From CALKAL01 sp051846895 (GTDB lineage Bacteria; Bacillota; Bacilli; Bacillales; Alkalibacillaceae), in contig JBPYCQ010000017.1 of assembly GCA_051846895.1 (NCBI GenBank), forward strand, positions 1 through 51,919: a stretch of 51,919 nucleotides of DNA, given 5' to 3'. Of the stretch, positions 7,784 through 16,408 are shown piece by piece. The notes beneath the pieces are model-generated. The model was not told where the DNA came from. It worked only from the letters and a program-made list of their open reading frames with translations, and ran no database searches. The number at the start of each line of letters is the position of its first letter. The first letter of the stretch is position 1. The translations under genes and the position numbers were made by a program.

Positions 7784-9286
7784 ATGGAACGCGATATGGA
7801 AAGAATTAAGATTGAAGCTTTAAAAAATCGAGTTGTTTCTGCTGAAGAAGCGGCAACTTGGATTAAAGACGGTATGACCTTAGGTTTAAGTGGTTTTACT
7901 CGTGCTGGTGATGCGAAAGCTGTGCCTAAAGCAATCGTTGAACAAGCAAAATCGAAGCACGAACCTTTTAAAGTGAATGTCTATACAGGTGCTTCACTTG
8001 GGGCCAATATTGATACGATGTTTGCGGAAGCAGGAATTGTGAATAAAAGATTACCTTTCCAAGCTGACTCAACGATGCGCAAGAAGATTAATGAGGGCGA
8101 AATATTATATATCGATCAGCACTTATCGCATACAGCTGAAATGATCCGCCAAAACGTATTAGAGCCAATTGATGTTGCAATAATAGAAGCCCTTTCTATA
8201 ACAGAGGACGGCCTGCTTATCCCTACGACATCAGTCGGGAACTCGTCCGTTTTTGTGAAACATGCTAAAGAAGTCATTATTGAAATCAATTTAGCCCAAC
8301 CAATTGGATTGACAGGAATTCATGACATATATGAACCAGCAGAACAAGGGAACCGCCAACCAATTCCATTAGTTAAACCAAACGATCGAATAGGGCTCAA
8401 GGGCATTCCAATCGATATGGCTAAGGTTAAAGGAATCGTTTTTACTAACCAACCAGATTCACCGTCAACCATTTTACCAGCAGACGATGAAACGAAATTA
8501 TTAGGCGAGCATTTAATCACTTTTCTAAATCAGGAAGTGCAAGCAGGAAGATTAACAAAAAAATTAGCGCCTATCCAAGCGGGAATTGGTACAACGGCTA
8601 ATGCGATTCTCTATAAATTAATCGATTCAGACTTCTATGACTTACAGGTGTATTCTGAAGTTCTGCAAGACGCAATGTTTGATTTAATTGATGCCGGTAA
8701 GGTTAACTTCGCCTCAGCTAGCTCGATAACTCTATCGGAATCCATGATGGAGCACGTTTTTTCCAACTTTGAAAAATATCATGACAACATCATTTTAAGA
8801 CCTCAGGAAATATCGAATCATCCTGAAATAATAAGACGTTTAGGTTTGATTTCGATTAATACAGCACTCGAAGTCGGAATATATGGTCATGTGAATTCAA
8901 CGCATGTCGTCGGTAGAAAAATGATGAACGGTATTGGTGGATCAGGCGACTTCGCACGTAACGCCCGACTATCGATATTTTTAACAAAATCAATCGCCAA
9001 GGAAGGCAAAATATCAAGCGTTGTCCCATTCGTTTCACACGTAGATTCCACGGAACACGACACAGATGTCATCATCACGGAGCAAGGTTACGCTGACCTA
9101 AGAGGATTAGCACCAAGAGAACGTGCTGTACGAATAATTAACCAATGCGCTCATCCAATGTATCGAGGCCAATTAATGGATTACTATGAGCGAGCATTAC
9201 AAAGAGGTGGACATGCCCCTCATATTTTAGACGAAGCCCTATCTTGGCATGTAAATTTTGAGAAAAATGGGACGATGTTAAAATAA
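7784..9286 (+). CDS. Acetyl-CoA hydrolase/succinyl-CoA:acetate CoA-transferase family protein, copy 2
   Basis: A 500-residue paralogue of the gene at 5216, alike along its whole length. The YSEVLQD segment puts the catalytic Glu at 292, and GIGGSGDFARNARL and EQGYADLRGLAPRERA are present. Start: ATG 7784 after GGGAAGGG. It lies 22 bp after the broken GNAT frame. Two active-looking copies suggest different expression or different acyl substrates (acetate, propionate, succinate or hydroxybutyrate are used by relatives). The difference between copies is greatest near the N-terminus and in residues 150-260. No clear terminator follows. Confidence 0.85.
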   Translation: MERDMERIKIEALKNRVVSAEEAATWIKDGMTLGLSGFTRAGDAKAVPKAIVEQAKSKHEPFKVNVYTGASLGANIDTMFAEAGIVNKRLPFQADSTMRKKINEGEILYIDQHLSHTAEMIRQNVLEPIDVAIIEALSITEDGLLIPTTSVGNSSVFVKHAKEVIIEINLAQPIGLTGIHDIYEPAEQGNRQPIPLVKPNDRIGLKGIPIDMAKVKGIVFTNQPDSPSTILPADDETKLLGEHLITFLNQEVQAGRLTKKLAPIQAGIGTTANAILYKLIDSDFYDLQVYSEVLQDAMFDLIDAGKVNFASASSITLSESMMEHVFSNFEKYHDNIILRPQEISNHPEIIRRLGLISINTALEVGIYGHVNSTHVVGRKMMNGIGGSGDFARNARLSIFLTKSIAKEGKISSVVPFVSHVDSTEHDTDVIITEQGYADLRGLAPRERAVRIINQCAHPMYRGQLMDYYERALQRGGHAPHILDEALSWHVNFEKNGTMLK

Positions 9287-9370
9287 GAGCAGCCTATAAT
9301 AGTAATATTTCATTGGCTGAATTGTAGCTTTGAACAAGTCACTTAATTTTATAGACATTTCATAATCAAA

Positions 9371-9412
9371 TTGATTTAAATCAATTCTTTTAATTGTATG
9401 AGCCCTTATACT
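9371..9412 (+). promoter_or_regulatory. FNR-type box and -10 element upstream of the HMA gene
   Basis: TTGATTTAAATCAA (9371-9384) is a perfect match to the FNR half-site pair TTGAT-N4-ATCAA. TATACT at 9407-9412 would be the -10. A start point seven bases further on puts the box centre at -41.5, the class II activation position of Crp/FNR proteins. An FNR-like gene lies 2.5 kb downstream. Confidence 0.8.
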
Positions 9413-9447
9413 AAAGTTGAGGTTAAAAAGAAGAGGAGGTTTTAATA

Positions 9448-9669
9448 ATGAAAAAGGCAGTATTCCAATTAGAACCGTTAACTTGCCCATCATGTATAAA
9501 AAAGATTGAGACAACATTAAATAAAACGAATGGTATTCAATCTGCGACAGTATTGTTTAACTCAAGCAAGGTTCGGACTGAATTCGATGAAGAAAAAATT
9601 GAAGCACAAAACATTGAAGAAACAATCACTAAATTAGGATACGAAGTGAAATCTACGAAAGTATCTTAA
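9448..9669 (+). CDS. HMA-domain metal-binding protein (CopZ/MerP-like)
   Basis: A 73-residue single HMA domain with a CPSC metal-binding motif at residues 13-16 (family pattern CxxC) and the usual beta-alpha-beta-beta-alpha-beta layout: VFQLEPLTC, the helix after CPSC, ATVLFNSSKVRTEF, and GYEVKS at the end. It should bind a soft or transition metal ion in the cytoplasm and pass it to a P-type ATPase. The downstream ATPase lacks its own N-terminal HMA domain, so this protein may supply that function as a separate chain. Start: ATG with GAGGAGG upstream. It is probably induced through the FNR-type box in its promoter. It has its own terminator. Confidence 0.85.
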   Translation: MKKAVFQLEPLTCPSCIKKIETTLNKTNGIQSATVLFNSSKVRTEFDEEKIEAQNIEETITKLGYEVKSTKVS

Positions 9670-9676
9670 AAGATGA

Positions 9677-9715
9677 AACACTTAAAACTCAGGCATGGGT
9701 TTTAAGTGTTTTTTT
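9677..9715 (+). terminator. Intrinsic terminator after the HMA gene
   Basis: A 12-bp perfect stem (9677-9688 with 9699-9710) with a 10-base loop is followed by a T run. Array 3 starts 17 bp later. Confidence 0.92.
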
Positions 9716-9731
9716 AAAATCCAGGGATGCA

Positions 9732-9910
9732 ATTGTTCAAAGTAGGGTCATGATTGTTCAAAGTGAGGTTGTGATTGTTCAAAGCTGCGTTGCGATTGTT
9801 CAAAGTGAGGCTGTAATTGTTCAAAGTGGGGTTGTGATTGTTCAAAGTAGGGTTGCGATTGTTCAAAGTGATGCTGTGATTGTCCAAAGTAGAGTTGTTA
9901 ATTGTTCAAA
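9732..9910. repeat. Array 3: nine repeats of an ATTGTTCAAAG core, 21-bp period
   Basis: The core GATTGTTCAAAGT begins at 9732, 9753, 9774, 9795, 9816, 9837, 9858, 9879 and 9901: seven steps of exactly 21 and a last step of 22. The 8 bp between cores are a variable G/T-rich filler (such as GAGGTTGT). One frame is open for seven-residue repeats, but the other arrays have stops or a 20-bp step, so this looks non-coding. It separates the HMA gene from the ATPase gene. Confidence 0.88.
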
Positions 9911-10005
9911 TCCACAAATTTCAGTGCGCTAATTTTCCTTAAACTTACCCAAAAACAGTTCCAACCCCCAAGCCCATCTAGCTCACTTAAATATACTTCC
10001 TAATC

Positions 10006-10045
10006 TTGACTGGCATCAATTTATTTAATCTGTTTCTTCTATAAG
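10006..10045 (+). promoter_or_regulatory. FNR-type box and -10 element upstream of the P1B ATPase
   Basis: TTGACTGGCATCAA (10006-10019) matches TTGAT-N4-ATCAA with one mismatch. TATAAG at 10040-10045 can serve as the -10, putting the box centre at about -40. This is the same architecture as at the HMA gene, which suggests joint control by the linked FNR-like regulator. Confidence 0.7.
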
Positions 10046-10071
10046 CTAGAAGTATAAGGAGGTCGATTATA

Positions 10072-11967
10072 ATGATGAGTTGGATCAATAAGAATAAAAA
10101 TACAATCACTGCGTTATCAGGAATTTTAATTATTGTGGCGTTAGTTGCTCACTTAACAAACTATCAACAAGTAAAGGTAATATCTTTAATCACTGCAACA
10201 GTTATCGCGAGTGTGCCAATTTTTATCAAGGCGTATCAAGCACTTAAATTTAAAGCATTCAGTATTGAGCTTCTTGTATCTATTGCGGTTATAGGGGCGT
10301 TGTTCATCGGTGAATACGTTGAATCTGCGGTTGTTACATTTTTGTTCTTGTTCGGTGCTTATTTAGAAGGACGAACTTTGGAAAAAACACGTTCTTCGTT
10401 AAAACAGTTAATTGATTTAGCACCTCAAGAAGCAACTGTTATTAGAAATCAACAAACAATCACCATTCCTGTAGAGGACGTTGAAGTTGGTGACCGAGTT
10501 ATTATAAAGCCAGGTGGGAAAGTTCCAGTAGACGGAAAAGTTGTCTTAGGGCAGGCGTATATTAATGAAGCAGCCGTGACAGGTGAAAGTGTTCCGGCAC
10601 AGAAAAAAATGGATGATCGAGTATATAGTAGTACGATTGTTGATGACGGATATATTGAAATCATTGCGGAAAAAGTTGGGGACGATACGACGTTTGCTAA
10701 AATTATCGAGCTTGTCGAAGAAGCGCAGGAGTCTAAATCTAAGACACAAAAGTTTCTCGATCGTTTTGCGAATATTTACACTCCAGCTGTTGTGATTTTA
10801 TCAATCGCTGTTTACTTCATGACACAAGATATACTATTAGCTGTGACATTTCTAGTTGTCGCTTGTCCTGGTGCATTAGTGATCGGTGCTCCCGTATCAA
10901 ACGTAGCTGGAATTGGTAATGGTGCTAAACACGGGGTACTCGTCAAAGGTGGGGAAGTGGTTGATCAGTTATCAAAGGTAGACACAATCGTTTTTGATAA
11001 AACAGGTACCTTAACAAAAGGTAGACCAGAAGTAACGAATATTAAAGCCTTCACTAATATCGAGGAAGACGAGTTACTAAGATTAGTGGCAATTGCTGAG
11101 AAGGTTTCTGAACATCATCTTGGTCAAACAATCGTTAAGGAAGCTCATAATAGAAAACTAAATATTATGACTGAACCCCAAAATGTTGATATTATAAAAG
11201 GTAATGGATTAAAAGCAGAGGTAGATGGCCAATTATTCGTAATAGGAAACCGTAAATTAATGCAGTCAGAAAATATAGCGATGTCAAAAGAAATTGAACA
11301 ATATGCTATTAATCAAGAAAAATTAGGAAACACAGCTATAATCATAGCTATGGAAAATGAAATCGTAGGAATGATTTCAATTGCAGATCAAATAAGAGAA
11401 GATGCTAAACAAGCATTAGCCGAACTTAGAAAAAATGGCATTAAAAAAATGATTATGTTAACTGGAGATAACAAGCATACAGCAAAGCTTGTCGCAGAAC
11501 AGTTAGGTCTTGATGAGTATCATGCCGAACTTTTGCCAGAAAATAAAGTTGAGTATGTTAAACAACTAAAAGAACAAGGTCATATCGTAGCGATGGCAGG
11601 AGATGGCATTAACGACGCGCCAGCCATTGCCACTGCTCATATCGGTCTAGCTATGGGTGAGGGTGGAACAGACATTTCAATGGAAACGGCAGATGTCGTA
11701 TTAATGGCTGATCGACTCATGCAATTCTCACACGCCTATGCTCTAGCAAAAGCTACGGTTACTAATATGAAGCAAAATATGTACTTCGCAGTCGGCACAG
11801 TGTTTATCTTATTACTTGGGGTATTGATGGGACATGTCCATTTAGCTTCTGGGATGTTCATACATGAAGCGAGTGTCCTTATCGTAATCTTAAACGCCAT
11901 GCGGCTAATTAAATTCAAATCAATTAAAAAGAACAAGGACCCTCAACTACGAGTCGCACAAGCATAA
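10072..11967 (+). CDS. P1B-type heavy-metal-transporting ATPase
   Basis: A 631-residue membrane pump that should export a metal cation with ATP. Seen in order: N-terminal membrane segments without an HMA domain, the actuator motif TGES (about 169), the transmembrane metal-site motif CPG (265-267) in ACPGALVIGAPVSN where most relatives have CPC, the phosphorylation motif DKTGT (D309), SEHH (347-349 region) where most P1B pumps have SEHP, GDGINDAP (about 510), and a last helix with HEASVLIVILNAMRL. The CPG motif and the HEA... tail make the substrate uncertain; a Zn/Cd-type or Fe-type divalent cation is more likely than Cu. Start: ATG after AAGGAGG. The FNR-like gene follows 31 bp later. Confidence 0.85.
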   Translation: MMSWINKNKNTITALSGILIIVALVAHLTNYQQVKVISLITATVIASVPIFIKAYQALKFKAFSIELLVSIAVIGALFIGEYVESAVVTFLFLFGAYLEGRTLEKTRSSLKQLIDLAPQEATVIRNQQTITIPVEDVEVGDRVIIKPGGKVPVDGKVVLGQAYINEAAVTGESVPAQKKMDDRVYSSTIVDDGYIEIIAEKVGDDTTFAKIIELVEEAQESKSKTQKFLDRFANIYTPAVVILSIAVYFMTQDILLAVTFLVVACPGALVIGAPVSNVAGIGNGAKHGVLVKGGEVVDQLSKVDTIVFDKTGTLTKGRPEVTNIKAFTNIEEDELLRLVAIAEKVSEHHLGQTIVKEAHNRKLNIMTEPQNVDIIKGNGLKAEVDGQLFVIGNRKLMQSENIAMSKEIEQYAINQEKLGNTAIIIAMENEIVGMISIADQIREDAKQALAELRKNGIKKMIMLTGDNKHTAKLVAEQLGLDEYHAELLPENKVEYVKQLKEQGHIVAMAGDGINDAPAIATAHIGLAMGEGGTDISMETADVVLMADRLMQFSHAYALAKATVTNMKQNMYFAVGTVFILLLGVLMGHVHLASGMFIHEASVLIVILNAMRLIKFKSIKKNKDPQLRVAQA

Positions 11968-11998
11968 TGTTATCTAAATTAGAACGGAGGTTTGAGTG

Positions 11999-12691
11999 AT
12001 GGGTACTGAAGTAGAGCACGCCTGTGATTTGCATGATAATTATTGCATCTCACTCGTTCCAATTTTTAATCACTTAGAAAAAGAACAAATGGATGAAATA
12101 ATGAAAACGGTAAAATCCCTTTCGTATAAAAAAGGTGAAATTATTTACCATGCTGGAGACCAATCCGACTCACTCTACATCGTCAACAAAGGGAAAATTA
12201 AAATCTATCGACTGTCTGAAACAGGTAAGGAGCAGCTGTTAAGATTTTTAGAGCCGGGTGATTTTACTGGAGAACTAGCATTATTTAAACAAACGACACA
12301 TGAAGCCTACGCAGAAGCAATCGTGAATACAAAAGTATGTATGATTAAACGATCAGATTTACAACAATTTTTATTAAAATATCCATCCATTTCATTAAAA
12401 ATATTACAGGAATTCTCGAACAGACTTGAAGAATCGGAAAAACAGACTACCCGTTTTGCAACAGAAAAGGTAGAAACGCGTATTGCTCTTTTCCTAGCCG
12501 AATGTGCTGAGGATGAAAACAACTTAGAATTCGCCTTACCAATGAGTAAAAAAGATTTAGCATCCTATCTCGGGACGACTCCCGAAACGATTAGCCGTCG
12601 ACTCACAGACTTGGAAGAACAAGGCTTAATCGAGCAAAAGCCTCACCGAACGATTAAGGTACTAGATTTAGATGGGTTATTACTAATATAA
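11999..12691 (+). CDS. Crp/FNR-family transcription regulator
   Basis: A 230-residue protein with an N-terminal cyclic-nucleotide-binding-like beta-roll (residues 20-130) and a C-terminal helix-turn-helix. The recognition helix TTPETISRRL contains E-x-x-S-R, as in E. coli FNR, which reads TTGAT sites; two such sites lie upstream in this locus. Cysteines at 9, 16 and 114 resemble three of the four FNR cluster ligands (C23, C29, C122 by position), but a full four-cysteine set is not seen. It may sense oxygen or redox through a cluster or disulphide (inference). Start: ATG 11999 eight bases after CGGAGG; GTG 11996 is the alternative. It is co-transcribed with the ATPase. Confidence 0.85.
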   Translation: MGTEVEHACDLHDNYCISLVPIFNHLEKEQMDEIMKTVKSLSYKKGEIIYHAGDQSDSLYIVNKGKIKIYRLSETGKEQLLRFLEPGDFTGELALFKQTTHEAYAEAIVNTKVCMIKRSDLQQFLLKYPSISLKILQEFSNRLEESEKQTTRFATEKVETRIALFLAECAEDENNLEFALPMSKKDLASYLGTTPETISRRLTDLEEQGLIEQKPHRTIKVLDLDGLLLI

Positions 12692-12695
12692 TATA

Positions 12696-12739
12696 AAAAG
12701 ACTAGAGAACTTCATAATGAAGGGATTTAGTCTTTTTTT
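12696..12739 (+). terminator. Intrinsic terminator after the FNR-like gene
   Basis: An AAAAGACTA/TAGTCTTTT stem with an inner CTTC/GAAG pairing is followed by seven T. It ends the ATPase-regulator unit. Confidence 0.85.
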
Positions 12740-12861
12740 ATTTACACATTTAATTAATTTATACTTTCCTCAATTAAATTATAAACGTATACTAACGATA
12801 AGACCATAATTTGGTAGACAGAAATAGGGTTATGAGATTTTTTCAGAAAAGAGGGATTGGG

Positions 12862-14520
12862 TTGTCTCAAAATATTAAAGAAGAAGTCATGGCCTTCACG
12901 AAACAATTAGTTGATATTGAAAGCATCGTCAATACAGATGGAGAAAAAGTCATTGCGCATTCTATTTATACGATGATTTCCGCGTTCCCTTACTTTTTAG
13001 AACGCCCTAATCAGGTGACGCTCGAACAGACGGTGCACGATGAACAAGAACGATACAATGTGTTAGCCTTTGTCAAAGGAACGAAAAGTAACAGTAATCG
13101 AACAGTTATTTTAATGGGGCACGTGGACACAGTTGGGACGGATGATTTTGGTCAATTAAAAGAGTTAGCCACCTCGCCAGAACAGCTTAAAGAAGCATTT
13201 AAGCAAGAAGACCTCCCAGATTCGGTGAGAAATCACTTACAAACCGATGATTGGATGTTCGGCCGTGGCGTATTAGATATGAAAAGTGGTTTAGCGAGCC
13301 ATTTATATTTATTAAAATATTACTCAGAACACCCAGAACAACTAGACGGCAACCTCATCTTTGTCGCTGAATGTGATGAAGAAGATAGCTCGAATGGCAT
13401 TTTATCAGCTCTGAAGACATTGAAAAAATGGAAAGAAGAACACGATTTTAATTATGTTGCAGCGATTAATGCTGATTTCGTCTCACCAAGATATGAAGGT
13501 GATGAAAATCGTTATATTTACAAAGGAACAGTCGGGAAATTACTCCCTGCCTTTTTCATAACGGGTGCGGAGACTCATGTTGGTTCAGCATTTGAAGGGC
13601 TTGATCCTAATTTAATTGCAGCAGAACTTACTCGAGAAATCGACTATAACCCTGAACTGTGTAACGAAGCTTTAGGAGAAACGACCGTTCCACCTGTTTC
13701 ACTTAAACAGATGGACTTAAAACCATCATATACCGTTCAAACAGCTCTTTCTGCATACGTTTATTACAATTTCTTTATCCATTCATGGACTCCAAACGAT
13801 GTGTTAGAAAAATTGAGAAAGCACGCAGAAGTCGCTTTCAAAAGAGCACTTCAAACCTTTAAGGACCGTTATCAAACATATTGTGAATTAAGTAACGAAC
13901 CTTATCGAGACATAACATGGGAGCCACGGATTTTTACTTATGACGAGATGGACAATGAGCTTATTGCTTCACACGGTAATACGTATGTCGAGCATATGGA
14001 ACAGTTTAAACAACAATTACTTGAAGATGAGTCATTAGATATTCGCATGTATGCCGCACGTGTTGTTGAAGAAGCATGGAAATGGATGGAGGATCAAAGT
14101 CCATCCATTGTATTGTTCTATGCATCGTTATATTCACCGCGTATAGAGCTTTCAGGTAAAACGGATGACGAGAACGTATTAATCGATGCATTAGATCGAG
14201 CTGTAGAAACAGTGCAGCCACAATATCCACACCCAATTGTGACGAGAAACTTCTTCCCGTATATTTCAGATATGAGCTTTGTAGCATTAAGTGATGATGA
14301 AGCGGGAATAGAAGCAGTAACAAAAAACAACCCAGCATGGGGCACAAAACATTTCGTCAATTTTCAAGATATACGTGACATCAATGTACCTGTTATTAAT
14401 ATAGGACCTTATGGGATTGATGCCCATAAGAAGCTTGAAAGAGTTGAACTAACCTATTCGTTGGAAATCGTTCCAAAGCTTACTCGGCATGTAATAGAAC
14501 ATGTTTTAAACAATAATTAA
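12862..14520 (+). CDS. rocB: M20-family peptidase, RocB-like
   Basis: A 552-residue protein from the chosen start, close in length and pattern to the RocB arginine-utilisation protein of Bacillus. Metallopeptidase M20 signatures are visible: LMGHVDTVG (His and Asp), GRGVLDMKSG (bridging Asp), and AECDEED (Glu pair). RocB is annotated in arginine degradation, but its exact reaction is not established. Start: TTG 12862 has GAGGGA five bases upstream, whereas the upstream TTG at 12811 has no ribosome binding site. It stands alone and has its own terminator. No other arginine genes are in the window. Confidence 0.8.
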   Translation: MSQNIKEEVMAFTKQLVDIESIVNTDGEKVIAHSIYTMISAFPYFLERPNQVTLEQTVHDEQERYNVLAFVKGTKSNSNRTVILMGHVDTVGTDDFGQLKELATSPEQLKEAFKQEDLPDSVRNHLQTDDWMFGRGVLDMKSGLASHLYLLKYYSEHPEQLDGNLIFVAECDEEDSSNGILSALKTLKKWKEEHDFNYVAAINADFVSPRYEGDENRYIYKGTVGKLLPAFFITGAETHVGSAFEGLDPNLIAAELTREIDYNPELCNEALGETTVPPVSLKQMDLKPSYTVQTALSAYVYYNFFIHSWTPNDVLEKLRKHAEVAFKRALQTFKDRYQTYCELSNEPYRDITWEPRIFTYDEMDNELIASHGNTYVEHMEQFKQQLLEDESLDIRMYAARVVEEAWKWMEDQSPSIVLFYASLYSPRIELSGKTDDENVLIDALDRAVETVQPQYPHPIVTRNFFPYISDMSFVALSDDEAGIEAVTKNNPAWGTKHFVNFQDIRDINVPVINIGPYGIDAHKKLERVELTYSLEIVPKLTRHVIEHVLNNN

Positions 14521-14566
14521 CTTCAAAAAGATATAGTTGCAACCATAACAAGATTAGATTAACTTT

Positions 14567-14590
14567 AGCAGACATTTGTCTGCTTTTTTA
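14567..14590 (+). terminator. Intrinsic terminator after the RocB-like gene
   Basis: AGCAGACA pairs perfectly with TGTCTGCT around a two-base TT apex, followed by T6. Confidence 0.9.
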
Positions 14591-14722
14591 TTGATTTGGC
14601 AATGATCTACTAAATACTTTCGTTTCAAATTAAGCGTGATTCCGTTATAATAGGTTAGTGCTCCATCTAATAAAAAACGATCATCGTTTAATATAATTTC
14701 TTGAATGGAAGGAGGAGTACAA

Positions 14723-16111
14723 ATGTCAAATCATACTAACGAATCTTTTGTTGTAACTGTAAACGGACTTGATCCAAAAGGTACTGGGAAAGCGGTTGTT
14801 TGGCGTGAAAATGAATTAGGTAACGAAAAGAAGTTAAAACTATTCATTCCACAATCACTCCCAGGTGAAAAGATAAAAGTAGATGCAGAAAGACCGACTA
14901 GTAAATGGAGTAAAGCTGAAATTATTGAAGTAATCGAACCAAATGAAGACCGTACAACTCCACCATGTCCACACTTTGATCTTTGCGGAGGGTGTGTCTG
15001 GCAACATTGGACGTATGAAGGACAGCTTAAATATAAAACAGAATATGTAAAACAAGTCATTGAAGCGGAGGGCTTTAATCCTCAGCTTGTAGAAAATACT
15101 ATAGGTGCCGAAACTCCTTGGCATTATCGGAACAAAATGGAGTTTACATTTGCGAAAGATGGTTCGATGGGACTCCACGAACAAGGCAACTTCCGTAACA
15201 TTATTTCACTAGAAACATGCTTAATTGCAGGTGAAGAAATGGTAGAAGCGGCTATGGAAGTGGCTAATTGGGTGAAGGAACATGGTTTACATGGCTATGA
15301 TAAAGAAGCCCATGAAGGATTACTCCGTCACTTAATGGTTCGCCAATCTTTTGCGACAGGAGAAATCATGCTAGGCGTCTTTGCGACTAAGCGACCTCAT
15401 GGCGATTTAGAACTGCCAGTTAAAGAATTAGTAAATCGAATAACAGAAAAACATCCACAAGTAAAAAGCTTACTATGGCTTGAAAATACACTGTGGGCTG
15501 ACCGGGCACAAGCTGAACATGTAGATGTATTGTCTGGACGCGATTTTATATATGACGAACTTGCGGGCTATCGTTACCGACTTTGGTATGATACATTTTT
15601 TCAAACAAACCCTGTGCAAGCTGAGAAATTAGTTGAATTAGCTATAGAAATGGGCGAACCAAAAAGTGATGAAAAAATGATAGATTTATTTTGTGGAGTT
15701 GGAACATTCTCACTCCCATTTGCAAGTCGTGTAGGCGAATTAGCTGGAGTTGAAATCGTAGAGACATCTATCGAATCAGCCAAAAGAAACGCCAAAGACA
15801 ATGGCATTGATAACACATACTTCCTTGCAGCTGATGCTAGACGAGGAATCGACCAAATTCTTGAGAAATTTGATGCACCAGAATTACTACTATTAGATCC
15901 ACCACGCTCAGGTGCAGGTGGAAAAGTCATGCGACGTATAGGGAGATCTCAGCCAGAAAGAATCGTCTATGTATCTTGTAACCCAGAAACATTTGCGACA
16001 GATATTAAAGAACTCGAACCATTCGGATACGAACTAAAGAAAGTACAACCCGTCGATTTGTTTCCACATACGGTGCATGTGGAGTGTGTGGCGTGGTTGT
16101 CTAGGGAATAA
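14723..16111 (+). CDS. rlmD: 23S rRNA (uracil-5-)-methyltransferase RlmD/RlmCD type
   Basis: A 462-residue class I methyltransferase of the TrmA/RlmC/RlmD family. Order: TRAM RNA-binding domain (5-62), an iron-sulfur cysteine cluster CPHFDLCGGCVWQH (about 75-88) with a further Cys at ETCLIAG, the SAM-binding LFCGVGTFSLPFA, LDPPRSG, and VSCNPETF with the catalytic cysteine. It methylates C5 of a uridine in 23S rRNA; B. subtilis RlmCD modifies two sites. Start: ATG 14723 follows GGAGGAG; the in-frame ATG at 14705 lies before that site and is unlikely. Monocistronic. Confidence 0.9.
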   Translation: MSNHTNESFVVTVNGLDPKGTGKAVVWRENELGNEKKLKLFIPQSLPGEKIKVDAERPTSKWSKAEIIEVIEPNEDRTTPPCPHFDLCGGCVWQHWTYEGQLKYKTEYVKQVIEAEGFNPQLVENTIGAETPWHYRNKMEFTFAKDGSMGLHEQGNFRNIISLETCLIAGEEMVEAAMEVANWVKEHGLHGYDKEAHEGLLRHLMVRQSFATGEIMLGVFATKRPHGDLELPVKELVNRITEKHPQVKSLLWLENTLWADRAQAEHVDVLSGRDFIYDELAGYRYRLWYDTFFQTNPVQAEKLVELAIEMGEPKSDEKMIDLFCGVGTFSLPFASRVGELAGVEIVETSIESAKRNAKDNGIDNTYFLAADARRGIDQILEKFDAPELLLLDPPRSGAGGKVMRRIGRSQPERIVYVSCNPETFATDIKELEPFGYELKKVQPVDLFPHTVHVECVAWLSRE

Positions 16112-16140
16112 ATGTTGATATAACAACGTTTTAAGAAGGA

Positions 16141-16178
16141 ACATCTATTTTGTCAACTCGGCGAAATAGATGTTTTTT
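16141..16178 (+). terminator. Intrinsic terminator after rlmD
   Basis: A 10-bp perfect stem (16141-16150 with 16164-16173) is followed by T5. The remaining 230 bp up to the Fic gene are AT-rich and show no further feature. Confidence 0.88.
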
Positions 16179-16408
16179 GTTTGTAGAAACAAATCAAGGG
16201 TGTGTGAAAACAACAAGGTTGAGTTGATAAAGGTATATTTGCTAGAGAGTAGATAGAATGGATATTGAGCTTTATTTAAATGATGATTAATTAAATAAAT
16301 ACGCTCAGCACAATTACGTTATAATTAAAGATATTATAATGATTTGTCGTACGTTCATGAACTACTTTTAATAAAATGCCGAAATTATTTTAACGGGAGG
16401 GTAAAGCC

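Noticed and set aside
9750..9932. Small protein of seven-residue repeats (IVQS...)
   Set aside because: It is the translation of repeat array 3. Equivalent arrays contain stops or have a 20-bp step, and there is no ribosome binding site.
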